DNA from: a virus
IMG/VR virus record: IMGVR_UViG_3300042526_000205
Location: 1 to 43,911 of that record
DNA length: 43,911 bases
Strand: one strand, 5' to 3'
The position numbers and the translations under genes are program-made. Of this stretch, positions 7,016 to 13,826 are shown piece after piece (positions within the stretch are counted from its first letter, which is position 1; each line of letters opens with the position of its first letter). Below the pieces are notes generated by a model. It worked only from the letters and a program-made list of their open reading frames with translations, did no database searches and was not told the origin of the DNA.

Positions 7016-8598
7016 TAAAAGTAAATAAAATTGTTATAGTCGGTGGTGGATCTGCTGGATGGATGTCTGCAGCAACAATGATAAGAGCATTTCCAGATAA
7101 AGAAGTTATTGTTATTGAATCTCCAGATTATCCTATAGTTGGTGTTGGAGAGTCAACATTAGGTGGGATTACTGGATGGGCTAGATGGATTGGCATTGAT
7201 GAAAAAGATTTTATGCCAGCAACAGATGCTGTATACAAAATGTCTATCAAGTTTACAGATTTTTATAAAAAAGATTCTGGAGGGTTTCACTATCCTTTTG
7301 GAAACGTTCTTTTAGATGGAACTACAAATGGTTTAAATGATTGGTATATTAAGAAAGCCAAATTTCCAGATCTAGATGTAGCAGATTATGCTCGTACTTT
7401 CTATCCAGCATTAACTTTAGCAGAACAAAATAAGTTGTCTTGGAATGAGTCTGGAAATTTAGGTAACTTTAATTTTAAAAATGATGTAGCCTATCACTTT
7501 GATGCTACTAAATTTGGCCTATGGCTGAAGAACAATTACTGTGTTCCCCGTGGAGTAACTGTAATTCCTCAAACAGTTGAATCAGTAAATACCAATGAGG
7601 CGGGAATTGAATCTCTAGTATTAACAGATGGTTCACTAATTACAGCAGATTTATTTATTGACTGTACAGGATTTAAGTCTATGCTTCTTGAAGGGGCATT
7701 AGAAGAGCCATGGGATGACTTTGGTCATATGCTTCCAAACAATAGCGCATGGGCTACTCGTATTCCTTATACTGATAAAGAAAAGGAAATGCAGCCATAT
7801 ACAAATTGCACGGCTATTGGAAATGGTTGGGTATGGAATATACCCTCCTGGGAAAGAATTGGTACTGGATATGTATTTAGCGATAATTATATATCCAAAG
7901 AAGATGCACTAAAAGAATTTAAGAATCACCTCAGATCAGATAAAATGACTATTTATAATCCAGATCGTGACGTAGAATCTTTTGATTATAAATATATTAA
8001 GTTTAGGGTTGGAATTCATAGTAGAACATTTGTTAAAAATGTTGTAGGAATTGGATTTGCTGCAGGGTTTATTGAACCTTTAGAATCTAATGGTCTATTT
8101 ACGGTACATGAATTTCTAGATAAACTTGTAAAAACACTAGGACGTGGTACTGTAACTCAATGGGATAGAGATTCCTATAACGCAAGTACCAGACTTCAAT
8201 ATTTACAGTTTAAAGAATTTGTAGCACAACACTATGCTCTTACAAATAGAGATGATACTCAATATTGGAAAGATATTACTGAAAAAACATTTGAGCCAAA
8301 TCTTTCATCTTTAAAACCTTCTCTGGTCTTAGGATTTAATCAATTATCAAATATTCACATGAACTCAGGAATCCATAATGAATTTTCAGGAATTCATTGC
8401 ATTTCAATTGGATTTAACTATTTACCAGTAACAGCAGATGTAGTGGAGCGTCGCAAAAATTACTATGGAATAGATCCTTATAAAAATTGTGAAGATACTT
8501 GGGCTACTTGGGATGCATATCGTAAAATTTGGCAGCAAGAAGCAGATGCTTCTCCAACCATGTATCAATGGCTTAAAGAAAATATACACAATAAGTAG
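7012..8598 (+). CDS. FAD-dependent tryptophan-halogenase family protein
   Basis: 528 residues, the normal length for the family (PF04820). Visible are the FAD-binding GGGSAGW (11-17), GVGESTLGGI (44-53), the candidate catalytic lysine K76 in TDAVYKMSIKF, the family signature WVWNIP (273-278) and a C-terminal GFAAGFIEPLESNGLF. These are the residues expected for making HOCl/HOBr and passing it to lysine. Substrate is unknown: it may be free tryptophan, a peptide or another aromatic. Known family members need a flavin reductase, which is not in the window and is presumably supplied by the host. Followed by a zinc-ribbon gene and a convergent DUF6065 gene. Confidence 0.9.
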   Translation: MIKVNKIVIVGGGSAGWMSAATMIRAFPDKEVIVIESPDYPIVGVGESTLGGITGWARWIGIDEKDFMPATDAVYKMSIKFTDFYKKDSGGFHYPFGNVLLDGTTNGLNDWYIKKAKFPDLDVADYARTFYPALTLAEQNKLSWNESGNLGNFNFKNDVAYHFDATKFGLWLKNNYCVPRGVTVIPQTVESVNTNEAGIESLVLTDGSLITADLFIDCTGFKSMLLEGALEEPWDDFGHMLPNNSAWATRIPYTDKEKEMQPYTNCTAIGNGWVWNIPSWERIGTGYVFSDNYISKEDALKEFKNHLRSDKMTIYNPDRDVESFDYKYIKFRVGIHSRTFVKNVVGIGFAAGFIEPLESNGLFTVHEFLDKLVKTLGRGTVTQWDRDSYNASTRLQYLQFKEFVAQHYALTNRDDTQYWKDITEKTFEPNLSSLKPSLVLGFNQLSNIHMNSGIHNEFSGIHCISIGFNYLPVTADVVERRKNYYGIDPYKNCEDTWATWDAYRKIWQQEADASPTMYQWLKENIHNK

Positions 8599-8606
8599 TC
8601 TTTAAA

Positions 8607-8681
8607 TTCGGCGGTATGCGAGTCAAGCCGAAAATAGAGTATACAAACCTCCCCCTGACAATATAAGAGTAATATACTCTA
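8607..8681. terminator. halogenase terminator and stacked inverted repeats
   Basis: TTCGGC (8607-8612) / GCCGAA (8627-8632) forms a 6-bp stem after the halogenase. A second, 9-bp inverted repeat TAGAGTATA (8635-8643) / TATACTCTA (8673-8681) follows, and a third small one (AGTGT-caa-ACACT) lies around 8684-8696, upstream of the next promoter. The first is probably a terminator; the others may be operators. Confidence 0.5.
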
Positions 8682-8718
8682 CTAGTGTCAAACACTGGAT
8701 TAATATACCCTAATAGGC

Positions 8719-8724
8719 TATAAT
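8719..8724 (+). promoter_or_regulatory. -10 box of a leaderless promoter
   Basis: TATAAT is followed by six bases and then ATG at 8731, so the transcript should start at the start codon. The surrounding ggcTATAAT matches the halogenase -10 context (6986-6994). Confidence 0.6.
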
Positions 8725-8730
8725 TGATGT

Positions 8731-8943
8731 ATGAGCGATGAAACAAATGTTCCTGATGTCAAGCCTTGGGACTTATTTAATGGATCTCCTAGAAGCCCTG
8801 AAGAAGTAGCAGCACACAGACTAGAAATATGTAAAGGCTGTGAGTTTTTTAGACCAAGAACACAAACATGCCAGAAGTGTGGTTGTTTTATGGCTGCTAA
8901 GTCAATGCTTGCAAATGCTAGATGTCCAATTGGTAAATGGTAG
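8731..8943 (+). CDS. CPIGKW zinc-ribbon protein 2
   Basis: 70 residues: PWDLFNGSPRSPEEV, then CKGCEFFRP, CQKCGCFMAAK and final CPIGKW. Same architecture as the protein at 1609-1851, so the two are paralogues. Two CxxC-type knuckles should bind one zinc. Leaderless. Its stop lies one base from the convergent DUF6065 gene, repeating the zinc-ribbon/DUF6065 neighbourhood seen at 543-1851. Confidence 0.75.
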   Translation: MSDETNVPDVKPWDLFNGSPRSPEEVAAHRLEICKGCEFFRPRTQTCQKCGCFMAAKSMLANARCPIGKW

Positions 8944-8944
8944 T

Positions 8945-9730
8945 TTAGGGTATCTGATGATCTGGGAACTTGTTTTTATATACATCCATGCCACGCATAT
9001 ATAGTCTGTCAGGTTTATATTTATTTTCTTTTTGTGCCTTTAGGATATCGTTAAATCTTAAATCAGCATGATCGTCATTTGCTTTATTTTCTTCATCAAC
9101 TTCTTCTTGAGTAAATATATCTCTAGCGTCTTTTAGTGAAAACCCATCTGCAAAGTATCTAGGAATGGGTATAATCCCAGATATTGGCATACCTTTTTTT
9201 AGTGTTGTTGTTATGCCAGGCATCTGTAGTTTTATGTTAAAGGTAAATTGACCTCTTATATTATCTGTTTCAATAACACCACTCATGACTGTTATATTTG
9301 GAAGTATGTAGTTTGGTGGATTTATTGTCATTAAATTAACTCCAGGAGGAGTTTTTAAAAAGTATGGTGTTACTATTGTTACAATACCGCTGCCAAATAG
9401 GCTTTTTACTGTAAACCAACTTTGATTATTCTCACTTATTACTGTAACGCCTTCAACAGACTCTCTTCCATCCCAAGATAATTGAATATCAAATGGCAAA
9501 GTAAGAATAAACCCATATTGATTTCCTATTGATAGTGGTAGACACCTATAAAAATGTGGAGTAAACCAAGACCTCTTCTTTGGTGGCTTTGTTAAAAGTT
9601 TAGATATTTCTTCAAAAGAAGTTAGATGCTGATTATCTACTCTAGACACTGTTCCATTTACGACAGAAATAGAATTATCTATAAATACAGCGATAGTGTT
9701 ATCTGGTACGTTGCTACCTTGGTTAATCAT
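8945..9730 (-). CDS. DUF6065 family protein
   Basis: 261 residues and the closest of the five relatives to DUF6065 as I know it: YRCLPLSIGNQYGF, a PFDIQLSWDG strand, LFGSGIVTI, FLKTPPGVNLMTINPPN, SGVIETDN and LKKGMPISGIIPIPR. The C-terminal 60 residues are charged and helical. Function unknown. The alternation of short strands with a GVIETD turn recalls trimeric dUTPase-like barrels, though the nucleotide-binding motifs are missing. No Shine-Dalgarno other than GGGGG before ATG. Confidence 0.75.
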   Translation of the reverse strand: MINQGSNVPDNTIAVFIDNSISVVNGTVSRVDNQHLTSFEEISKLLTKPPKKRSWFTPHFYRCLPLSIGNQYGFILTLPFDIQLSWDGRESVEGVTVISENNQSWFTVKSLFGSGIVTIVTPYFLKTPPGVNLMTINPPNYILPNITVMSGVIETDNIRGQFTFNIKLQMPGITTTLKKGMPISGIIPIPRYFADGFSLKDARDIFTQEEVDEENKANDDHADLRFNDILKAQKENKYKPDRLYMRGMDVYKNKFPDHQIP

Positions 9731-9756
9731 TTGTTCCCCCGAAATATAACAGATTG

Positions 9757-9894
9757 TTATTCTGGTTTGTGATCTGACTCAGATTTGCAAGAACATCCAT
9801 TGCAGCATGTTTCTGAAAAAACCTTTATAGCCAGAGAAGATGATTCGCTCTCAAATAGAGGGTTATCGTTATCTAGGTTGTTTAGTATAGCCAT
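9757..9894 (-). CDS. Cys-rich 45-residue protein
   Basis: Encodes MAILNNLDNDNPLFES... ending with CCNGCSCKSESDHKPE. The CCxGCxC cluster is a plausible metal-binding site. TACAAT (minus strand, 9906-9901) precedes the ATG by six bases, so the mRNA is probably leaderless. Transcribed toward the DUF6065 gene, 26 bases away. Function unknown. Confidence 0.55.
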   Translation of the reverse strand: MAILNNLDNDNPLFESESSSLAIKVFSETCCNGCSCKSESDHKPE

Positions 9895-10023
9895 AGAATT
9901 ATTGTATCATATCCCGTCAAAATCTGAAAAATTATAAAAATGGGTTTTCCCTAAAATCTGAATATTTTCTATGAGTGTATGATACATACTTTTGTGTAAA
10001 AAATGTAAATAAATTAGTGAGCA

Positions 10024-10061
10024 CACTAGTGTTGTACCCCTTAAAGATCCTGACACTAGTG
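10024..10061. promoter_or_regulatory. paired 8-bp palindromes (operator candidate)
   Basis: CACTAGTG occurs at 10024-10031 and 10054-10061, exactly 30 bp apart, about three helical turns. The flanks (ACACTAGTG) also match. It lies downstream of the micro-operon 10446-10075 and upstream of the promoter for 9757-9894. A dimer-binding regulator site is plausible. Confidence 0.35.
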
Positions 10062-10074
10062 CGACCTAATTATT

Positions 10075-10173
10075 CTAGCACTTGCAAGGGTCTATGCGGG
10101 TCTCATTTTCACTGAAAATAATAATACCTGTGTCTCCACAGTACTCGCATGTATGTGCATACATTCCATTCAT
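10075..10173 (-). CDS. 32-residue zinc-finger microprotein
   Basis: Sequence MNGMYAHTCEYCGDTG... ending DPCKC. CxxC and CxC give four metal ligands. Its ATG directly abuts the stop of the preceding gene (TAA-ATG), so it is the third gene of a coupled micro-operon. Function unknown. Confidence 0.5.
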   Translation of the reverse strand: MNGMYAHTCEYCGDTGIIIFSENETRIDPCKC

Positions 10174-10272
10174 TTACTTATCCCAACACTTAGGGCAAGT
10201 GATAACATCATCACTCGCAAAGTTTTCACTTGACATTTTGCTATCGCATAGGCGACATGATAGTGTAATCAT
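10174..10272 (-). CDS. 32-residue zinc-ribbon microprotein
   Basis: Sequence MITLSCRLCDSKMSSENF... ITCPKCWDK: two CxxC knuckles, a minimal zinc ribbon. Start abuts the stop of the upstream gene and its own stop abuts the next start, the tightest packing in the window. Function unknown. Confidence 0.5.
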   Translation of the reverse strand: MITLSCRLCDSKMSSENFASDDVITCPKCWDK

Positions 10273-10446
10273 TTAGAAACCATACCACTTCTTGCGGATT
10301 GCTTCCACAGTAGCGATTTGTGCTTCATCAGCAGAACGATAAGCCTCTACGCTCTCTCGTATCCATGGAGACTTTAGCATAGCCTTCTCATGTGCTTCGT
10401 GGCGAGCAAGGTCTTGCTCTGCCTTTATTCTGTTTAGTGTATCCAT
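10273..10446 (-). CDS. 57-residue hypothetical protein
   Basis: MDTLNRIKAEQDLARHEAHE... ending AIRKKWYGF; highly charged and probably all-helical. First gene of the leftward micro-operon, preceded by GAAAGGTAACC, a usable Shine-Dalgarno. No family recognised. Confidence 0.55.
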   Translation of the reverse strand: MDTLNRIKAEQDLARHEAHEKAMLKSPWIRESVEAYRSADEAQIATVEAIRKKWYGF

Positions 10447-10899
10447 TGTATAGGTTACCTTTCTTTAGTTATTTAATCTTATACCTGTAAGGGTATCATA
10501 CATACCCTGAAAACTCAAGGCGACACGCCGTAGGCGTTGTGTGATGTGTGTCACTTATTTGCTACGCTCATGCGAACACTTGTTCGCCTTATTTGGTAGG
10601 CTCATTGACATTTTTAACACTATTTAATTTTCTTATACTAGAAGTATAGCAAAGAAATGTCAAAAAGTCAAGACGACACGCCGTGTCCTGGATGTGATGT
10701 CCGTCACACGCCTCGAAAAAAAGTTATCCACATGATGCACATCACACCCCCATTTCACGCTCAAGTTATCCACATGACCTGTATCACAATCCCTTTTGTC
10801 CGCTATGTCCGTTTTGTACCCCTCAATTTGTCACACCCCCCTGTTATACTTACTAGTATAAAGAAAGTTAAAAAGGTTTTAACTAAGAAAGGAATTCAA
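10447..10899. other. divergent regulatory region
   Basis: Gene-free 450 bases between leftward and rightward gene blocks. It holds CGACACGCCG at 10521-10530 and 10674-10683 (each able to form a small hairpin, e.g. GACAC-gcc-GTGTC), two AAGTTATCCACATGA elements with DnaA-box cores at 10724-10732 and 10766-10774, and the TTGTCA-N11-TATACT promoter for 10900. A long ORF across this block is not credible, because it would translate the promoter. Confidence 0.6.
10828..10850 (+). promoter_or_regulatory. TTGTCA-N11-TATACT promoter (1 of 6)
   Basis: TTGTCA 10828-10833, 11-bp spacer, TATACT 10845-10850. The leader to ATG 10900 contains AAAGGA. The 11-bp spacing is too short for a standard -35, and it recurs at five other sites. 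Confidence 0.55.
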
Positions 10900-11040
10900 A
10901 TGAATTCACTACATGAAAATAGAAACTCCTTAGAGAGTTACTCACAAATCCGTGAGCGTCTTGCAGATAGTATCTGCGATGAGTGCGAATACGCTTGTTT
11001 CGTACATAAAGAAAATTGTTCAAGAAAGGTGGTCAAGTAA
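10900..11040 (+). CDS. 46-residue Cys-containing protein
   Basis: MNSLHENRNSLESYSQIRER... with CDECEYACFVHKENC, a likely small metal site. I start it at 10900 because GAAAGGAATTCAA precedes the ATG and the promoter lies just upstream; a longer frame to 10657 would read through that promoter. Its stop overlaps the next start (TAATG). Confidence 0.6.
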   Translation: MNSLHENRNSLESYSQIRERLADSICDECEYACFVHKENCSRKVVK

Positions 11041-11216
11041 TGACTATACTAACAACAGTATGCAAAGAGCATACACCTAATACACCTGCTATCTCTGATG
11101 TGCAGGATACACAATTCACTTTCTGTGAGATGTGTGAAAATAACATTGAGCGTTACTACTATGATGGTGACCCTGAGCGACTACCTGAGTGGTCAGATTG
11201 GAAGGTGTCTCAATGA
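11040..11216 (+). CDS. 58-residue small protein with CxxC
   Basis: MTILTTVCKEHTPN... FCEMCENNIERYYYDG. C-H and CxxC could bind zinc. Start chosen at 11040 (TAATG coupling and AAAGGTGG upstream) rather than the earlier alternative at 11016. Second gene of the 10900-11533 operon. Confidence 0.6.
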   Translation: MTILTTVCKEHTPNTPAISDVQDTQFTFCEMCENNIERYYYDGDPERLPEWSDWKVSQ

Positions 11217-11377
11217 GCATCTTTGTAACTGTTGCATCTGTATGCGGTAAGGCATCTACATCTGTAGATGTGCAAGACCTTGAATTAAATCGTGACGGCG
11301 TTATCTGTTGCGATAACTGTAAGTCTATCCTCATGTGTCGTAAGGCATGGGACTACCTATACAAGGAGGCTAAGTAA
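11213..11377 (+). CDS. 54-residue small protein with CCxxC
   Basis: MSIFVTVASVCGK... VICCDNCKSILMCRKAW. Start at 11213 overlaps the upstream stop as ATGA. Cys pairs again suggest a zinc knuckle. Function unknown. Confidence 0.6.
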   Translation: MSIFVTVASVCGKASTSVDVQDLELNRDGVICCDNCKSILMCRKAWDYLYKEAK

Positions 11378-11466
11378 TGACAACACTACAAGATAAGTTA
11401 GATGCAGTAGCCCTAACACTAGAGCCAGTGTTATGGGATTTGTTAGATGAGATTGAGGAGAAATAA
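11377..11466 (+). CDS. 29-residue acidic helical microprotein
   Basis: MTTLQDKLDAVALTLEPVLW... DEIEEK. AAGGAGG precedes the ATG by a few bases and the start overlaps the upstream stop (TAATG). Predicted amphipathic helix; function unknown. Confidence 0.5.
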   Translation: MTTLQDKLDAVALTLEPVLWDLLDEIEEK

Positions 11467-11467
11467 A

Positions 11468-11533
11468 TTGTTAGTTATTCTAATTGCTATGACTTCGTTT
11501 GCTATTGTAGTTTGGATACATAACGGCGCATAA
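11468..11533 (+). CDS. 21-residue single-pass membrane peptide
   Basis: TTG start two bases after the upstream stop, with GAGGAG as Shine-Dalgarno. It reads MLVILIAMTSFAIVVWIHNG plus A: one hydrophobic helix and almost nothing else. Similar peptides end other operons at 13757 and 15051. Confidence 0.45.
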   Translation: MLVILIAMTSFAIVVWIHNGA

Positions 11534-11544
11534 TAAATAAAAAG

Positions 11545-11578
11545 TTTTTCAGGATTGATCCCCTGAAAAATTTTCGAC
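11545..11578 (+). terminator. terminator with TTTTCGAC tail
   Basis: Perfect 9-bp stem TTTTTCAGG (11545-11553) / CCTGAAAAA (11562-11570), 8-nt loop, then TTTTCGAC (11571-11578). The same layout (9-bp stem, 8-nt loop, TTTCGAC) recurs at 14072-14104. Confidence 0.8.
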
Positions 11579-11774
11579 AAAAGTTATCCACAGGGTTATA
11601 CACAGGGTAAATGTGGTGTATCTCACACACGACACGCCGATGCAGGACTTGACTTTTTGAGATTTCTCTGGTAGTATTGCTACTATAACAATTAAATAAT
11701 GACTAATAAGGCAGTGAGCCTAGCAAATAAATGTGACCAGTATCACAGTGAGCCTAGCGAATAAATGCCCTAAA
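11579..11774. other. non-coding block with DnaA-box-like sites and a direct repeat
   Basis: TTATCCACA (11584-11592) and TTATACACA (11596-11604), CGACACGCCG (11630-11639), a TTGACT-N17-TAGTAT promoter-like pair (11649-11677), and a 22-bp direct repeat CAGTGAGCCTAGCRAATAAA (+TG) at 11712-11733 and 11746-11767, 34 bp apart. No credible gene. Confidence 0.5.
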
Positions 11775-11797
11775 ATGTCAGCCCCCCATGATAGGAT
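11775..11797 (+). promoter_or_regulatory. ATGTCA-N11-TAGGAT promoter (2 of 6)
   Basis: ATGTCA 11775-11780 and TAGGAT 11792-11797; drives 11831-12587. Confidence 0.55.
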
Positions 11798-11830
11798 AGT
11801 CTTATCAACTTAACGAAAGGAAGTCAATAA

Positions 11831-12028
11831 ATGACTTACACTGTAACACTAGAAACCTTTTCAGGTTCTACAAAAAAAATCAGCCTTGCCTCTAAAGGTG
11901 CGGTTGCTCAATTCATCAACACTTACCCAACACAATTACCTGTTGGCGTATCTGTAAAAATTGCTTGTGATTCTCTTGGAATTACTGGCACACTTCGTGG
12001 CACTCGCACACTAGTAAACTCAAACTAA
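11831..12028 (+). CDS. 65-residue hypothetical protein
   Basis: MTYTVTLETFSGSTKKISLA... GITGTLRGTRTLVNSN. Alternating hydrophobic pattern suggests a small beta barrel. GAAAGGAAG Shine-Dalgarno. First gene of its module; no family recognised. Confidence 0.65.
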   Translation: MTYTVTLETFSGSTKKISLASKGAVAQFINTYPTQLPVGVSVKIACDSLGITGTLRGTRTLVNSN

Positions 12029-12046
12029 AGAATAGGAAATAAAATA

Positions 12047-12256
12047 ATGACAGTATCAATTAAACATTCACTTCACTTCATCACAGAGGTAGACGAAACT
12101 CATCCAGTAGGAATGCAATTGCTCAGGGTTCCAGAGTTAATGCGTACTCAAATGCTTGAGGAAATGCTAAAAGAATTATTGGCTCCATACCTTCAGCCAG
12201 AAATTGAAAGAATCAATGAGCGTGGCACTTATGCAATTCTTAAGGTGGCAGACTAA
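12047..12256 (+). CDS. 69-residue hypothetical protein
   Basis: MTVSIKHSLHFITEVDETHP... then a long helix PELMRTQMLEEMLKELLAPY. Stop overlaps the next start (TAATG). Conserved-looking but unassigned. Confidence 0.65.
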   Translation: MTVSIKHSLHFITEVDETHPVGMQLLRVPELMRTQMLEEMLKELLAPYLQPEIERINERGTYAILKVAD

Positions 12257-12441
12257 TGATGACACGCAAGGACTATGTAGAAACTGCAAAAATTCTAAAT
12301 CTCTTTGCAGAGAACATTGACTCTCACGTTTTTCAAGATTTAATTTTTGAATTCAGTGAATGGTTCAGTGCAGATAATCCAAGATTTGATGAAAACAAAT
12401 TTTTTGATGCTTGTACTCAAGATGTAGAGGTAAACGCATGA
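12256..12441 (+). CDS. conserved small phage protein (NPRFD type)
   Basis: 61 residues: MMTRKDYVETAKILNLF... EFSEWFSADNPRFDENKFFDAC. I recognise the RKDYV...A.IL / DNPRFD..KF..AC pattern as common in phages and plasmids, always unassigned. The ATG overlaps the upstream stop; the next gene starts inside its own stop (ATGA). Confidence 0.7.
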   Translation: MMTRKDYVETAKILNLFAENIDSHVFQDLIFEFSEWFSADNPRFDENKFFDACTQDVEVNA

Positions 12442-12587
12442 TTTTGGATACTGGAACACTCATTGCAATTGTAATTGCCCTTGGTGGATCTCTTTCAATG
12501 ATGCTTGTATTTTGGAAACAAAATGTTGAGCAGCATAAAGAAATTCGCAGATTGCAAATTGCATTGCGAGATGAACGCAACAAATAA
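12438..12587 (+). CDS. 49-residue membrane protein
   Basis: N-terminal membrane helix (ILDTGTLIAIVIALGGSLSM...) followed by a basic helix ending ALRDERNK. Coupled through ATGA to the upstream gene. Followed by the conserved stem-loop at 12596. Confidence 0.55.
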   Translation: MILDTGTLIAIVIALGGSLSMMLVFWKQNVEQHKEIRRLQIALRDERNK

Positions 12588-12595
12588 AATAAAAT

Positions 12596-12632
12596 CCTGA
12601 GCATGATTGAAAACTGCTCAAGAATTTTCGAC
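12596..12632 (+). terminator. CCTRAGYA-family stem-loop, copy 1
   Basis: TGAGCA (12598-12603) / TGCTCA (12615-12620) with loop TGATTGAAAAC, then TTTTCGAC (12625-12632). Member of a six-copy family whose stem varies with compensation. Confidence 0.65.
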
Positions 12633-12750
12633 CCGTTCGGGCGTGTCGTCCACAGTTTACGTAAGTTATCCACAGGCCCAGTATTTTGTGAGGTTTATCA
12701 CATGTCTTGAGCGTCTCATTATTTGGAATTACTAGCGGGTAGGTTGATAA
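12633..12750. other. inter-module region
   Basis: GGCGTGTCG (12640-12648, reverse of CGACACGCC) forms part of an inverted repeat with the preceding CGACCCG. AAGTTATCCACAGGC follows, with DnaA-like core 12666-12674. No gene seen. Confidence 0.4.
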
Positions 12751-12773
12751 ATGTCAGCCTCAGATGATAGGAT
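12751..12773 (+). promoter_or_regulatory. ATGTCA-N11-TAGGAT promoter (3 of 6)
   Basis: ATGTCA 12751-12756, TAGGAT 12768-12773, identical to copy 2 in both boxes. Drives 12819-14069. Confidence 0.55.
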
Positions 12774-12818
12774 TACAGAGTAATAAGTTAAATAAACAAA
12801 AAAGAAAGAGGTTGCCCA

Positions 12819-13025
12819 ATGGCTACTAAACTATACACAATAGAAAACCTACTTGTAGGAAAAAACTATCGCTCACGAAATCGTCACTTTGAGGGTGAGA
12901 TTATCTCCGCTACTCCACGCCCTGCAATTTGGTATGGAGAAAATACTGAAGCGTATGTCGTTGAAGTCTATGACCGCACCTTGCGTAATAAGTTTGCAAC
13001 AGTAGCAGTAAAGGTTGGTGAATAA
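12819..13025 (+). CDS. 68-residue hypothetical protein
   Basis: MATKLYTIENLLVGKNYRSR... SH3/KOW-like short-strand pattern (YRSRNRHFEGEIISA). AAGAAAGAGG precedes the ATG. First gene of a six-gene operon; function unknown. Confidence 0.65.
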   Translation: MATKLYTIENLLVGKNYRSRNRHFEGEIISATPRPAIWYGENTEAYVVEVYDRTLRNKFATVAVKVGE

Positions 13026-13027
13026 TA

Positions 13028-13219
13028 ATGGGAAATCTATTTGATGAAATTGGCACTTGCTTTGAGTGCTATGATGAAGGCGTATTATTCTTTGGCAATA
13101 GTAGCGAGGAATACGATACAGAGTTTTGCACTTGCGCTAAAGGTCAAGAATTAGAAAATTACTACATTGAGTGGTATGCTGAAAATGAAATGAATGAATA
13201 CACATTGGAGAATGCATAA
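13028..13219 (+). CDS. 63-residue Cys-containing acidic protein
   Basis: MGNLFDEIGTCFECYDEGVL... FCTCAKGQELENYY. CxxC and CxC could bind zinc. Stop overlaps the next start (TAATG). Function unknown. Confidence 0.65.
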   Translation: MGNLFDEIGTCFECYDEGVLFFGNSSEEYDTEFCTCAKGQELENYYIEWYAENEMNEYTLENA

Positions 13220-13434
13220 TGGAATACCTATACTCTGTAACCGCTACCTATGACTCTGCCTCTACACCTAATTGGGTAGGGCGTTATAGTGATGCTTTAT
13301 CTGCCGTTGAAACTTTCCAACAGTTTGTTGATAGTGGAGACGCTAAAGAATACGCAACAATAAACTTGTCTGAACCTTCAGGTAAGATGCATACAAAAAC
13401 TTTCTACACTACAGGAATGGTGGTAACAAAATAA
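13219..13434 (+). CDS. 71-residue hypothetical protein
   Basis: MEYLYSVTATYDSASTPNWV... ending YTTGMVVTK; alpha/beta pattern with a helix SDALSAVETFQQFVDSG. TAATG overlaps at both ends show strict coupling. Confidence 0.65.
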   Translation: MEYLYSVTATYDSASTPNWVGRYSDALSAVETFQQFVDSGDAKEYATINLSEPSGKMHTKTFYTTGMVVTK

Positions 13435-13757
13435 TGGGAAACAATACAGCGATGGACTTAGCAGAAAACATTGACATAAGCCTTGAACAGGCTATTGGTT
13501 ATCACTTACAGGGTAATCACTATCCTCCAGTACCGCTTTCTATGGTACAGCCTTGCATTGAAGCCCTTGATGCGGCTCGTGAATTAGATGCCATGCGTCA
13601 GATTGAAATGCCAGATGGTATCTTTTATAAGGGAAACACTACTGCACCAGCATGGGCTATCATTGAGCAACACCATTTGCATCCATGGTTGCCAGAGGAT
13701 GAAGATGAATACTTTAATGAAGATGCAGGCTATGAATTAGGATTGGGGCTTGAATAA
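13434..13757 (+). CDS. 107-residue hypothetical protein
   Basis: MGNNTAMDLAENIDISLEQA... with YPPVPLSMVQPCIEALDAAR and an acidic C-terminus (EDEDEYFNEDAGYEL). The YPPVP...MV..C..A.D pattern recurs in actinophage proteins I have seen, without function. Coupled by TAATG on both sides. Confidence 0.7.
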   Translation: MGNNTAMDLAENIDISLEQAIGYHLQGNHYPPVPLSMVQPCIEALDAARELDAMRQIEMPDGIFYKGNTTAPAWAIIEQHHLHPWLPEDEDEYFNEDAGYELGLGLE

Positions 13758-13825
13758 TGACTACTTGGCTAATATTCTTTGGATTGATTTTATTGTCAAT
13801 TATTGTTGCAGCGGGAGGACGTTAA
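13757..13825 (+). CDS. 22-residue single-pass membrane peptide
   Basis: MTTWLIFFGLILLSIIVAAG followed by GR. Coupled to the upstream stop (TAATG); its 3' end carries GGGAGG, the Shine-Dalgarno of the next gene. Same style as 11468-11533 and 15051-15116. Confidence 0.5.
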   Translation: MTTWLIFFGLILLSIIVAAGGR

Positions 13826-13826
13826 A

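Noticed and set aside
10657-10899. Upstream part of a 127-codon ORF ending at 11040
   Set aside because: It crosses CGACACGCC, two DnaA-like boxes and the TTGTCA-N11-TATACT promoter; only the part from 10900 has an RBS.
11699-11764. 21-codon ORF (MTNKAVSLANK...)
   Set aside because: No RBS, and its content is the direct repeat 11712-11767; likely incidental.
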